Source: Planctomycetota bacterium (lineage in GTDB: Bacteria > Planctomycetota > Phycisphaerae > Phycisphaerales > UBA1924). Taken from it: a stretch of DNA of 44,922 nucleotides. The notes beneath the pieces are model-generated. The model made no database searches, had not been told where the DNA came from, and saw only the letters and a list, made by a program, of their open reading frames with translations. The stretch covers positions 1-44,922 of the forward strand of contig JACTNA010000023.1 in NCBI GenBank assembly GCA_014584315.1. Reading direction: 5' to 3'. Every line of letters starts with the position of its first letter. Positions within the stretch are counted from its first letter, which is position 1. The position numbers and the translations under genes were made by a program. Shown one piece after another: positions 1 to 6,324 of the stretch.

Positions 1-121
1 ACGAACAGCCCTTCGGGCTGGGGAACCAACAGAAGGGGATGGACGGGCATCGCTTTCCGGGGGTGTCGTCGCAGAGCCGCCTCCACCCCCGGCTACGAAC
101 GAACAGCCCTTCGGGCTGGGG
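1..121. repeat. Two exact copies of a 23-bp hairpin-containing repeat
   Basis: Positions 1-23 and 99-121 are identical. Each copy contains the inverted repeat CAGCCC-TTC-GGGCTG, so each could fold into a small GC hairpin. The copies lie in different reading frames of the gene fragment around them, which argues for repeat insertion or expansion rather than a protein repeat. Function unknown. Confidence 0.7.
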
Positions 122-223
122 GTCTGCCGCTACGATCTGCGCGGCCTGGACGCCGTCCGACCCTGCCCTGAGTGCGGCACGGCGCGGCGTGTGTCCGCCG
201 CGGCCGCCACGGGAGGAGCCTGA
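2..223 (+). CDS. 3' end of a planctomycete-type YDLRGL/CPECG zinc-ribbon protein (partial)
   Basis: The frame is open from the window edge to TGA at 221-223. Its end reads CRYDLRGL, then seven residues, then CPECG. This matches the C-x-YDLxG...CPECG zinc-ribbon signature that is very common in planctomycete proteins. Only one cysteine is seen before YDL; the usual CxxC partner is missing, perhaps because the 23-bp repeat at 99-121 replaced that part. The stop codon abuts the GTG start of the next gene, which suggests translational coupling. The rest of the gene lies outside the window, so its function cannot be assigned. Only the last ~35 codons are convincing as coding. Confidence 0.45.
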   Translation, partial: RTALRAGEPTEGDGRASLSGGVVAEPPPPPATNEQPFGLGVCRYDLRGLDAVRPCPECGTARRVSAAAATGGA

Positions 224-1369
224 GTGCCCAACGCCATCGTTCTCGGCAGCGGCCTTGTCGGCGCGGTCATGGCCGCGGACCTCGCGGCGGACGCCGACTT
301 CCGCGTGACCATCGCCGACGCCCGGCCGGATGCGCTCGAACGCGCCCAGCGGTGGGCGGGCGGGCGGCTGCGGACGGTGGTCGCGGATCTCTCGGACCCT
401 GCGGCGGTGGCGCGGCTCGCGGGGGAGCACGATGTCGTGCTCGGCGCGCTGGCCAGTCGGCTGGGGTTCCGGACGCTGCGGGCCGTGATCGAGGCGGGGC
501 GGCCGTATTGCGACATCTCGTTCATGCCCGAGGACGCGCTCGACCTCGACGGGGCGGCGAAGGCCCGCGGTGTGCCGGCGGTCGTGGACTGCGGCGTCGC
601 CCCGGGGATGAGCAACCTGCTGGCCGCGTTCGAGGCGGGGCGGCTGGACGAGTGCGAGCGGATCGACATCCTCGTCGGCGGGCTGCCGCGCGAGCGGCGC
701 TGGCCGTTCGAGTACAAGGCCGGCTTCTCGCCGCACGACGTGATCGAGGAGTACACCCGCCCGGCGCGGTTCGTCGAGCGCGGCGAGGTCGTCGTGCGCG
801 AGGCCCTGAGCGAGCCGGAACTCATCGACTTCGAGGGCGTGGGCACGCTCGAAGCCTTCAACACGGACGGGCTGCGCTCGCTCGCCCGCACCATGACCGT
901 CCCCAACATGAAGGAACGCACGCTCCGGTATCCGGGGCACATTGAGTTGATGCGCGTGCTGCGGGCGACGGGGCTGTTCGGGCACGACCCGATCGACGCC
1001 GGCGGCGTGAAAGTGCGGCCGATCGACGTCATCAGTGCGCTCATGTTCCCCATGTGGTCCTACGGGCCGGGCGAGGCGGACCTGACCGTGATGCGCATCA
1101 CGGTCGAGGGCGTGCGCGGCGGGCGGCGCGAGCGGCGCACCTGGGACCTGCTCGACCACCTCGACCCCGCGACCGGCTGGACGAGCATGGCGCGCACGAC
1201 GGCGTTCCCGTGCACGGCCGTCGCCCGGATGCTGGCGAGCGGGCGGATCACGACGCCGGGCGTGCTGCCGCCGGAACTGCTGGCGGGGGACGAGCCGCTG
1301 GTGCGGGAGTTGTTGGGCGAACAGGAGAAGCGGGGCGTGCGGTACGCGCACCGCGTCGAGGCCGCGTGA
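224..1369 (+). CDS. Saccharopine dehydrogenase-like NAD(P)-dependent oxidoreductase
   Basis: A 381-aa protein with an N-terminal Rossmann fold: GSGLVG near residues 8-13 is the dinucleotide-binding loop, followed by an acidic residue at the end of strand 2. The segment DCGVAPGMSNLL (about residues 124-135) is typical of the saccharopine/lysine 6-dehydrogenase superfamily. Members oxidise or reduce the alpha- or epsilon-amino group of lysine-derived substrates, but many have unknown substrates, so no symbol is given. The GTG start is supported by the strong ribosome site GGAGGAG at 212-218, 5 nt upstream, and directly abuts the preceding stop. No other lysine-pathway gene is nearby. A transcribed palindromic repeat follows the stop codon. 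Confidence 0.85.
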   Translation: MPNAIVLGSGLVGAVMAADLAADADFRVTIADARPDALERAQRWAGGRLRTVVADLSDPAAVARLAGEHDVVLGALASRLGFRTLRAVIEAGRPYCDISFMPEDALDLDGAAKARGVPAVVDCGVAPGMSNLLAAFEAGRLDECERIDILVGGLPRERRWPFEYKAGFSPHDVIEEYTRPARFVERGEVVVREALSEPELIDFEGVGTLEAFNTDGLRSLARTMTVPNMKERTLRYPGHIELMRVLRATGLFGHDPIDAGGVKVRPIDVISALMFPMWSYGPGEADLTVMRITVEGVRGGRRERRTWDLLDHLDPATGWTSMARTTAFPCTAVARMLASGRITTPGVLPPELLAGDEPLVRELLGEQEKRGVRYAHRVEAA

Positions 1370-1390
1370 AGCGATCCACCGCGGGGAGAT

Positions 1391-1560
1391 TCACCACAGA
1401 GGCACAGAGGGCAGAGAGAAGAGATATTGCCACAGATGGACACTGATGAACACAGATGACTTTGAACACGAGGCTTCGGTCCTCTCCATCTGTGTCCATC
1501 TGTGTTCATCTGTGGCTGGTGCTGGATGTCCTCTCTCTGCCCTCTGTGCCTCTGTGGTGA
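1391..1560. repeat. Long imperfect palindrome of CACAGAGG/CACAGATG short-period repeats
   Basis: The left arm (1391-1419) is the reverse complement of the right arm (1532-1560) over nearly 29 bp. Inside them lies a second inverted pair made of CACAGATG-type units (about 1430-1459 and 1487-1515). The whole gap between the dehydrogenase stop and prmC is built this way. Transcribed, it could form a very long hairpin. Accidental ORFs in it are not genes. The same sequence words recur in many environmental bacterial genomes (general knowledge, not checked here). Confidence 0.8.
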
Positions 1561-1593
1561 TTCCGAGTCTCCCTCCGCGTTCTCCGCGGTGAA

Positions 1594-1606
1594 TACACTC
1601 CGCCCG
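1594..1606 (+). promoter_or_regulatory. Leaderless-type -10 element for prmC
   Basis: TACACT at 1594-1599 ends 6 nt before the GTG start at 1606, and no Shine-Dalgarno sequence lies between. A transcript from this element would begin at or next to the start codon. It lies in the outer edge of the palindromic repeat region. Inference from position and consensus only. Confidence 0.5.
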
Positions 1607-2538
1607 TGGCAACCGACCAGCCCGTCTCCGCACAGACCTGGACGACGCGCAGGCTCCTCGCGTGGATGGGCGAGGCGTTCGCGAAGGCGGGGATCGACTC
1701 GCCGCGGCTGTGCGCGGAGATGCTGCTGCTGCACGTCGTCGGGTGCGATCGGCTTCGGCTGTACACGGACCCGGATCGGCCGGCCTCGCCGCTGGAACGG
1801 CAGGCGCTGCGCGACCTCGTCGCGCGGGCGCTGCGGCACGAGCCGGTGCAGTACCTGACGGGCGAGGCGTGGTTCTTCGGGCTGCCGTTCAAGGCCGACC
1901 GGCGGGCGCTGGTGCCGCGGCCGGCGACGGAGACGATCGTCGAGCACGTGCTGCAGCACGCGCGGGCGACGCCGGGCTTCGGCGGGGCGGAGGGGGACGG
2001 GACGCTGGTGATCGACCTGTGCACGGGCTCGGGGTGCGTGGCGGTGGCGCTCGCGCTGCGCCTGCCGCACGCGCGGGTGGTGGCGACGGACGTGTCGGCC
2101 GAGGCGGTCGGGTTGGCGCGCGAGAACGCCGCGCGCCACGGCGTCGCCGACCGCATCGACTTTCTGGTCGGCGACCTGTTCGCGCCGCTGGCCGAGCACC
2201 CGGCGGCGGGGACGAAGGGGCGGGCGCACTACCTCGTGGCGAACCCGCCGTACATCCCGGACGACGAGTGGGGCGACGTGCCGGCGAACGTGAAGGAGTA
2301 TGAGCCGGAGATCGCGCTGCGAGGCGGGGAGGACGGGCTGCGGCTCGTGAGGCCGATTCTCGAACGGGGGGGGGCGCACCTGCGGCCGGGCGGGATGCTC
2401 GCGGTCGAGATCGCCGAGTCGCGGGCGGAGGAGGCGCTCGCCATCGCCCGCGCCGCCCCCGAACTCGAAGACGCCCGAGTGCTCGACGACTTCGAGGGGC
2501 GGCCGCGCGTGGTGATGGCGAGACGGCGTGGCGATTGA
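1606..2538 (+). CDS. prmC: Peptide chain release factor N5-glutamine methyltransferase PrmC
   Basis: 310 aa. PrmC (HemK) methylates the glutamine of the GGQ motif in release factors RF1 and RF2, using S-adenosylmethionine. An N-terminal helical domain (about 1-95, with AEMLLLHVVG and EPVQYLTGEAWFFGL) recognises the factor. The methyltransferase domain shows the SAM loop DLCTGSGC (about 136-143) and the diagnostic NPPY catalytic motif followed by IPDDEW. Length is normal for the family (280-300) with a short N-terminal extension. The start is the GTG at 1606, chosen because a TANNNT box lies 6 nt upstream. prfA is not adjacent, unlike in many genomes. Confidence 0.95.
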   Translation: MATDQPVSAQTWTTRRLLAWMGEAFAKAGIDSPRLCAEMLLLHVVGCDRLRLYTDPDRPASPLERQALRDLVARALRHEPVQYLTGEAWFFGLPFKADRRALVPRPATETIVEHVLQHARATPGFGGAEGDGTLVIDLCTGSGCVAVALALRLPHARVVATDVSAEAVGLARENAARHGVADRIDFLVGDLFAPLAEHPAAGTKGRAHYLVANPPYIPDDEWGDVPANVKEYEPEIALRGGEDGLRLVRPILERGGAHLRPGGMLAVEIAESRAEEALAIARAAPELEDARVLDDFEGRPRVVMARRRGD

Positions 2539-2550
2539 CGGGGCTGGTTG

Positions 2551-2590
2551 AACGCGAAGGGCGCGAAGGGCGCGAAGGCACGCGAAGGAA
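2551..2590. repeat. 9-bp direct repeat GCGCGAAGG downstream of prmC
   Basis: Three to four slightly imperfect copies of GCGCGAAGG follow the prmC stop by about 12 nt. No coding sense. It is one of several short-period repeats in this window that sit directly after stop codons. Confidence 0.7.
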
Positions 2591-2651
2591 GCGTGGAGGG
2601 TTCGGGCCACAGGACGAGGGGGCCTTCGCCCCCCCGCCACTCTTGTACCCC

Positions 2652-2690
2652 GTCACTTTGTCACTGTGCTGCTCTGCTGCTTTGTTCCTT
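2652..2690. repeat. GTCACTTT-type repeat overlapping the arsM stop codon
   Basis: On the plus strand GTCACTTTGTCACT is followed by GCTGCTCTGCTGCTTTG. On the arsM strand the stop TGA lies inside the unit AGTGACAAAG, and the last codons of arsM read through the CAGCAGAGCAGCA part. The same AGTGACAAAG word holds the recR stop at 43249-43251. Confidence 0.6.
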
Positions 2691-3512
2691 CCTCGCCTCG
2701 ATATCCACGCTCGTGACGAAGTCGGCGACGGTGGTGCCGGGTGGGAGCGACTGGGCGATCTTCGCGTAGAGCGGGTCCTTGAAGCCGCTGAGGGCGGAGA
2801 CGTACTCGGGCTTGGGCGTGATGCGCACGTCCTTGAGGCCGGCTTCGCGGGCCATGCGTTCGACGTCGGCGACGAGCGCGGCCCCTGAGACGCAGCCGAT
2901 GAGCGCCTCGACCATCGACGCGACGCGCTCGGGCAGGGGGCGGAGCAGCGCGAGGTCCGACACGGCGACGCGCCCGCCGGGCCTGAGGACGCGCGCGATC
3001 TCGCGCCAGACGCGGGGCTTGTCGGGGGAGAGGTTGAGCACGCAGTTGGAGATGACCACGTCGGCGGTCGCGTCGGCGACGGGGAGGTTCTCGATCTCGC
3101 CGAGGCGGAACTCGACGTTGTCGAGGCCGGTGGTGCGGCGGTAGTGGTCGAGGTTCCCGCGTGCCTTGGCGAGCATGGCGGGGGTCATGTCGATGCCGAT
3201 GACGCGCCCGGACGCGCCGACCTTCGGCCCGCAGAGAAAGGCGTCGAAGCCCCCGCCGGAGCCGAGGTCGAGCACGACCTCGCCGGGCCGCAGCGCGGCG
3301 ATCGCGCCGGGGTTGCCGCAGGAGAGGCCCATGTTCGCGCCCTCGGGCAGGGCCGCGATTTCGTCGGGGGAGTATCCGATGCGCTCGGCGAGGGTTCCGG
3401 AGTCCAGGGTCGGGCCGCAGCACCCGCCGCCGCAGCACGAGCCTCCGCTCTCGGCGATGGCGGTGTACCCCTCGCGCACCACGTCGCGTGTATCGATCCG
3501 GGTGTTGTTCAT
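2661..3512 (-). CDS. arsM: Arsenite methyltransferase ArsM
   Basis: 283 aa, SAM-dependent methylation of As(III) to mono-, di- and trimethyl arsenicals in the cytosol. The N-terminus has the cysteine-rich stretch SCCGGGCC (about residues 25-32) typical of bacterial ArsM. The SAM loop [12 protein letters not shown] is followed by [12 protein letters not shown], which carries a conserved arsenic-binding Cys. A C-terminal [18 protein letters not shown] region matches the family end. The ATG at 3512 has the ribosome site AAAGGA upstream. It is last in the arsR-arsC-acr3-arsM operon, 23 nt after acr3. The final residues (QSSRAAQ) are encoded by a short-period repeat that also supplies the stop codon, so the C-terminus has probably been remodelled. 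Confidence 0.93.
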   Translation of the reverse strand: MNNTRIDTRDVVREGYTAIAESGGSCCGGGCCGPTLDSGTLAERIGYSPDEIAALPEGANMGLSCGNPGAIAALRPGEVVLDLGSGGGFDAFLCGPKVGASGRVIGIDMTPAMLAKARGNLDHYRRTTGLDNVEFRLGEIENLPVADATADVVISNCVLNLSPDKPRVWREIARVLRPGGRVAVSDLALLRPLPERVASMVEALIGCVSGAALVADVERMAREAGLKDVRITPKPEYVSALSGFKDPLYAKIAQSLPPGTTVADFVTSVDIEARKEQSSRAAQ

Positions 3513-3535
3513 TCCGCACGTCCTTTCCGGCCTTG

Positions 3536-4636
3536 TCAGGCCTCGACCAAAGAAGGCCGGTACAGCCGCCTGCCCAGCCACAACGACACGGACACAAGTC
3601 CGATGAGCACGGGTACCTCGACGAGCGGGCCGACGACGGTGGCGAACGCCACGCCGGAGCCAAGCCCGAAGACCGCGATGGCGACCGCGATGGCGAGCTC
3701 GAAGTTGTTGCCCGAGGCGGTGAAGGCGAGGGTGGTCGCCCGCTCGTAGTCCGCGCCGAGGCGGTGGGCCATGAGGAAACTCACCAGGAACATCGCCACG
3801 AAGTAGATGGTCAGGGGGAGGGCGATGCGGAGGATGTCGAGCGGCAGTTCGACGATCTTCTCGCCCTTGAGGCTGAACATCACGACGATGGTGAAGAGCA
3901 GCGCGATGAGCGTGATCGGCGCGATCGTCGGGATGAACCGGTCCGAGTACCACGCTTCGCCCTTCAGCGGTCGGAGGACGAACCGCGTGGCCATGCCGCC
4001 GAAGAACGGCACGCCGAGGTAGATCATCACGCTGCGGAAGACCTCGCCGATGCCGATGTCCACGACCGCGCCCTTCAGGCCGAGCGCGGGGGGGAGCCAG
4101 GTGATGAAGAACCAGGCGTACGCCCCGAAGAAGAGCACCTGGAAGATGCTGTTGAACGCGACGAGGCCGGCGGCGTAGTCGCTGCTGCCGCGGGCGAGGT
4201 CGTTCCAGACCAGCACCATGGCGATGCATCGGGCCAGGCCGACCATGATGAGGCCGATCATGTACTCCGGGTGTCCGTGCAGGAAGACGACGGCGAGTGC
4301 GAACATGAGCGCCGGGCCGACGATCCAGTTCTGCACCAGGGAGAGGGCGAGGATCTTCCAGTCGCGGAAGACCTCGGGGAGTTTCTCGTAGCGGACCTTC
4401 GCCAGGGGCGGGTACATCATCAGGATCAGGCCGACGGCGATGGGGATGTTCGTCGTGCCGACCGAGACGCGGTCGAGCGCCTCCGGCACGCCGGGGGCGA
4501 ACCGCCCGATCAGCACGCCCGCGCCCATGGCGAGGAAGATCCACGCCGTGAGCAAGCGGTCGAGGAACCCGAGCCGCTTCGCGCGGGGCGACGAAGATGC
4601 GGGTGTGCAGCAGCGGTCGATTGCGGGGCCGGTCAT
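3536..4636 (-). CDS. acr3: ACR3-family arsenite efflux transporter
   Basis: 366 aa, about ten hydrophobic segments, inner membrane. It exports the As(III) made by ArsC. Family signatures include a conserved cysteine in the membrane segment [18 protein letters not shown] (Acr3 needs this Cys for As(OH)3 transport), [17 protein letters not shown], and [18 protein letters not shown] near the C-terminus. The ATG at 4636 overlaps the arsC stop as ATGA, so the two are translationally coupled. A hydrophilic N-terminal stretch of about 25 residues with a CC pair precedes the first helix, which is common in this family. Length is slightly above the usual 345-360. Confidence 0.94.
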   Translation of the reverse strand: MTGPAIDRCCTPASSSPRAKRLGFLDRLLTAWIFLAMGAGVLIGRFAPGVPEALDRVSVGTTNIPIAVGLILMMYPPLAKVRYEKLPEVFRDWKILALSLVQNWIVGPALMFALAVVFLHGHPEYMIGLIMVGLARCIAMVLVWNDLARGSSDYAAGLVAFNSIFQVLFFGAYAWFFITWLPPALGLKGAVVDIGIGEVFRSVMIYLGVPFFGGMATRFVLRPLKGEAWYSDRFIPTIAPITLIALLFTIVVMFSLKGEKIVELPLDILRIALPLTIYFVAMFLVSFLMAHRLGADYERATTLAFTASGNNFELAIAVAIAVFGLGSGVAFATVVGPLVEVPVLIGLVSVSLWLGRRLYRPSLVEA

Positions 4637-5103
4637 CGCTCCGTCGTCCTTTCCCGGCTGCCGGTCGGGGCGAGCAGGGCGGGGAGCGCCCGCACGAAGT
4701 CGCGGATCTCGTCGCGCACGCGCCGGTAGTGGGCGAGGGCCTCGTCGTCGGTCTTCGCGTCTCGGGCCAGCCGCGGCGGGTCGTCGAACGGCGCGTGGAC
4801 CGTTCTGGCCGCCCCCGGCACGGCGGGGCACGCCTCGCGCGCGTCGTCGCAGACCGTCACCGCCAGGTCGAACCGCTCGCCCGCGATGTCCTCCAGGCGC
4901 GTCGAGCCCTGCCCGGCGATGTCCACACCCGCCTCGCGCATCACGAGCACAGCGTGCGGATCGATCGCCTTCGGCCGCGTCCCGGCGGACTGCGCCTCGA
5001 TCACGCCCGCGTGGAGCGTGCGCGCCCAGCCTTCGGCCATCTGGCTGCGGCACGAGTTCCCGGTGCAGACGAACAGCACCCGCCTTGTCGCAGGATCAGG
5101 CAT
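4633..5103 (-). CDS. arsC: Arsenate reductase, low-molecular-weight phosphatase fold (thioredoxin type)
   Basis: 156 aa. It reduces arsenate to arsenite for export by Acr3. The phosphatase P-loop [13 protein letters not shown] (from Cys13) holds the nucleophilic Cys. [11 protein letters not shown] (about residues 83-93) holds the cysteine pair that relays the disulfide to thioredoxin. This pattern identifies the pI258/Bacillus class rather than the glutaredoxin-linked class. The ATG start is preceded by GGAGGAA, 1-2 nt closer than usual, which lies inside the arsR frame. The gene overlaps the end of arsR by 103 nt. Confidence 0.93.
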   Translation of the reverse strand: MPDPATRRVLFVCTGNSCRSQMAEGWARTLHAGVIEAQSAGTRPKAIDPHAVLVMREAGVDIAGQGSTRLEDIAGERFDLAVTVCDDAREACPAVPGAARTVHAPFDDPPRLARDAKTDDEALAHYRRVRDEIRDFVRALPALLAPTGSRERTTER

Positions 5104-5432
5104 ACTTCCTCCGGTTCCAGTCGCAGAATCTCACGGAGCGACCGGGCGTCCTCGCGGCCCGAGGGCGTGCGGGCGAAGGCGTCCAGCGCGGCTCGCACGA
5201 CCGCGGCCTCCGGCTCGGGCAACTCGGCCGCCCTGTAGTGCATCCACTTGGCCTCCTTGCGGCTGGCCAGCACGCCCGCGTGGGCGAGCACCTTGAGGTG
5301 CTGCGAGACGGTCGAGGGGGCCAGGCGCACCAGGGCGAGCAACTGGCAGACGCACAACTCCCTCCCGCGGCAGGCCAGGGCCAGTCGCAGGCGGGTTTCG
5401 TCGGCCAGGGCCTTGAGGATTTCGGCGGGCAC
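5001..5432 (-). CDS. arsR: ArsR-family arsenic-responsive repressor
   Basis: 143 aa, winged-helix repressor released from DNA by As(III). ELCVCQL (about residues 25-31) is the canonical arsenite-binding motif. [18 protein letters not shown] is the recognition helix region, and [11 protein letters not shown] is the wing. The GTG start at 5432 has GGAG 8 nt upstream and an in-frame stop just before it. A normal ArsR would end near residue 109. Here the frame continues about 34 residues through the start of arsC, with a new CC pair. Either the overlap is genuine or a frameshift removed the original stop. It is first in the operon and autoregulation is expected. Confidence 0.88.
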   Translation of the reverse strand: MPAEILKALADETRLRLALACRGRELCVCQLLALVRLAPSTVSQHLKVLAHAGVLASRKEAKWMHYRAAELPEPEAAVVRAALDAFARTPSGREDARSLREILRLEPEEVCLILRQGGCCSSAPGTRAAARWPKAGRARSTRA

Positions 5433-5441
5433 GGGTCACTC

Positions 5442-5490
5442 CGTCATTTCGGCAACTGACGAAGTATACCGCGCCGGCGGGGCGGGTCAA
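5442..5490 (-). promoter_or_regulatory. Promoter and candidate ArsR operator of the ars operon
   Basis: Read on the minus strand, TTGACC (5485-5490) and TATACT (5463-5468) are separated by 16 bp, close to the sigma-70 consensus. Just downstream, over the expected transcription start, is the inverted repeat CGTCA-N10-TGACG (5442-5461). Its position suits an ArsR operator. Operator function is inference. Confidence 0.65.
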
Positions 5491-5537
5491 GGCATCGGCC
5501 GGATCGGGGCGTGATGGCTTGAGGCAAGGGGCAGCCG

Positions 5538-6032
5538 TCAGGCTCGACGCTGCCCGTTCCCGGACTCTCCGAGCGGGCCTTCCGGCGAGTCCGGGGTACG
5601 CACGATGAGTCCTGTGATGCCCTCGAAGTCGACGGTGTTGAAGGTATAGATCGTCCGCACGTCGTGTTCGAGCATCGTTGCCGCGAGTTGGAGGTCGAAG
5701 ACATGCTGGCGAGACCGCCCGTGCTCGCGAGGCAGAGAGAGCCAACGTCGCGTCGCCCCTGGCGTCACGCTGAGCATCGTCACGTTCGGCGCGGACAGCA
5801 GGTCCGCGATCGTATCGGCGGTTTCTTGGGGTGAACGGGGACGCGTGACGCGCCTCGGGTCGGTCGCGATCGCAGCGAACTCGGCTACCACCTGCGGCGT
5901 CAAGCAGATCGGAAGCCCGCCCGCAATCGCGCGATCCAGGAATGCGCGGCTCCGATGGTGATGGCTCGACGCCTCGAAGAGGGCGTATATGAGGACGTTC
6001 GTGTCGAGGACGAAGGGCGATTCAGGCTGCAT
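5538..6032 (-). CDS. PIN-domain ribonuclease toxin, VapC type
   Basis: 164 aa from the ATG at 6032; a GTG 3 nt earlier is possible. PIN-domain toxins cleave RNA with a cluster of acidic residues around Mg2+. Visible candidates are Asp10 in LDTNVLIYA, the Glu in VVAEFAAIA, the Asp in HVFDLQLAATM and the Asp in NTVDFEGI. The C-terminal ~20 residues are polar and look dispensable. The start overlaps the antitoxin stop by 11 nt, the usual VapBC arrangement. Target RNA unknown. Confidence 0.85.
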   Translation of the reverse strand: MQPESPFVLDTNVLIYALFEASSHHHRSRAFLDRAIAGGLPICLTPQVVAEFAAIATDPRRVTRPRSPQETADTIADLLSAPNVTMLSVTPGATRRWLSLPREHGRSRQHVFDLQLAATMLEHDVRTIYTFNTVDFEGITGLIVRTPDSPEGPLGESGNGQRRA

Positions 6033-6252
6033 CACCGTAGATGTCTTCCCGTCTCAGGTCGCCGATCGCGCTGCCTTCCCATCGGGGAAGCGCTCGCTGA
6101 CACTCCGCGGGCGCTTCATGGCCCGTGCTGTGCTTCGCCTCGTCCAGCAGTCTGCGGACATACTGCTCGACGGAGCCGCATCCGCCGCGCTCCGCCCGCG
6201 CCTTGAGGAAGCGGTACGTATCGTCGTCGAGAGCGACCCTCAGCCAGATCAT
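6022..6252 (-). CDS. VapB-like ribbon-helix-helix antitoxin
   Basis: 76 aa. The N-terminus (IWLRVALDDDTYRFLKARAERGG) fits a ribbon-helix-helix DNA-binding fold, and the acidic C-terminus (DLRREDIYGD) would wrap the toxin. It would bind its own promoter and neutralise the PIN toxin encoded by the overlapping next gene. The ATG has GGAG 7 nt upstream. A -10-like TAGAAT (6285-6290) and an imperfect palindrome at about 6262-6281 lie in front and could be promoter and operator. It follows polA on the same strand. Confidence 0.75.
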   Translation of the reverse strand: MIWLRVALDDDTYRFLKARAERGGCGSVEQYVRRLLDEAKHSTGHEAPAECQRALPRWEGSAIGDLRREDIYGDAA

Positions 6253-6324
6253 CGGTTCACTCCACGGCGGTTCGGCCGCGGACGATTCTAGCCCGCAGTC
6301 AACGAGCCGCCGACGGGGAAGTCC

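Noticed and set aside
1370..1633. Small ORFs rich in Cys, Trp and His in the repeat after the dehydrogenase gene
   Set aside because: They are translations of CACAGAGG/CACAGATG repeats. Such peptides are predicted in many genomes but have no start signals here.
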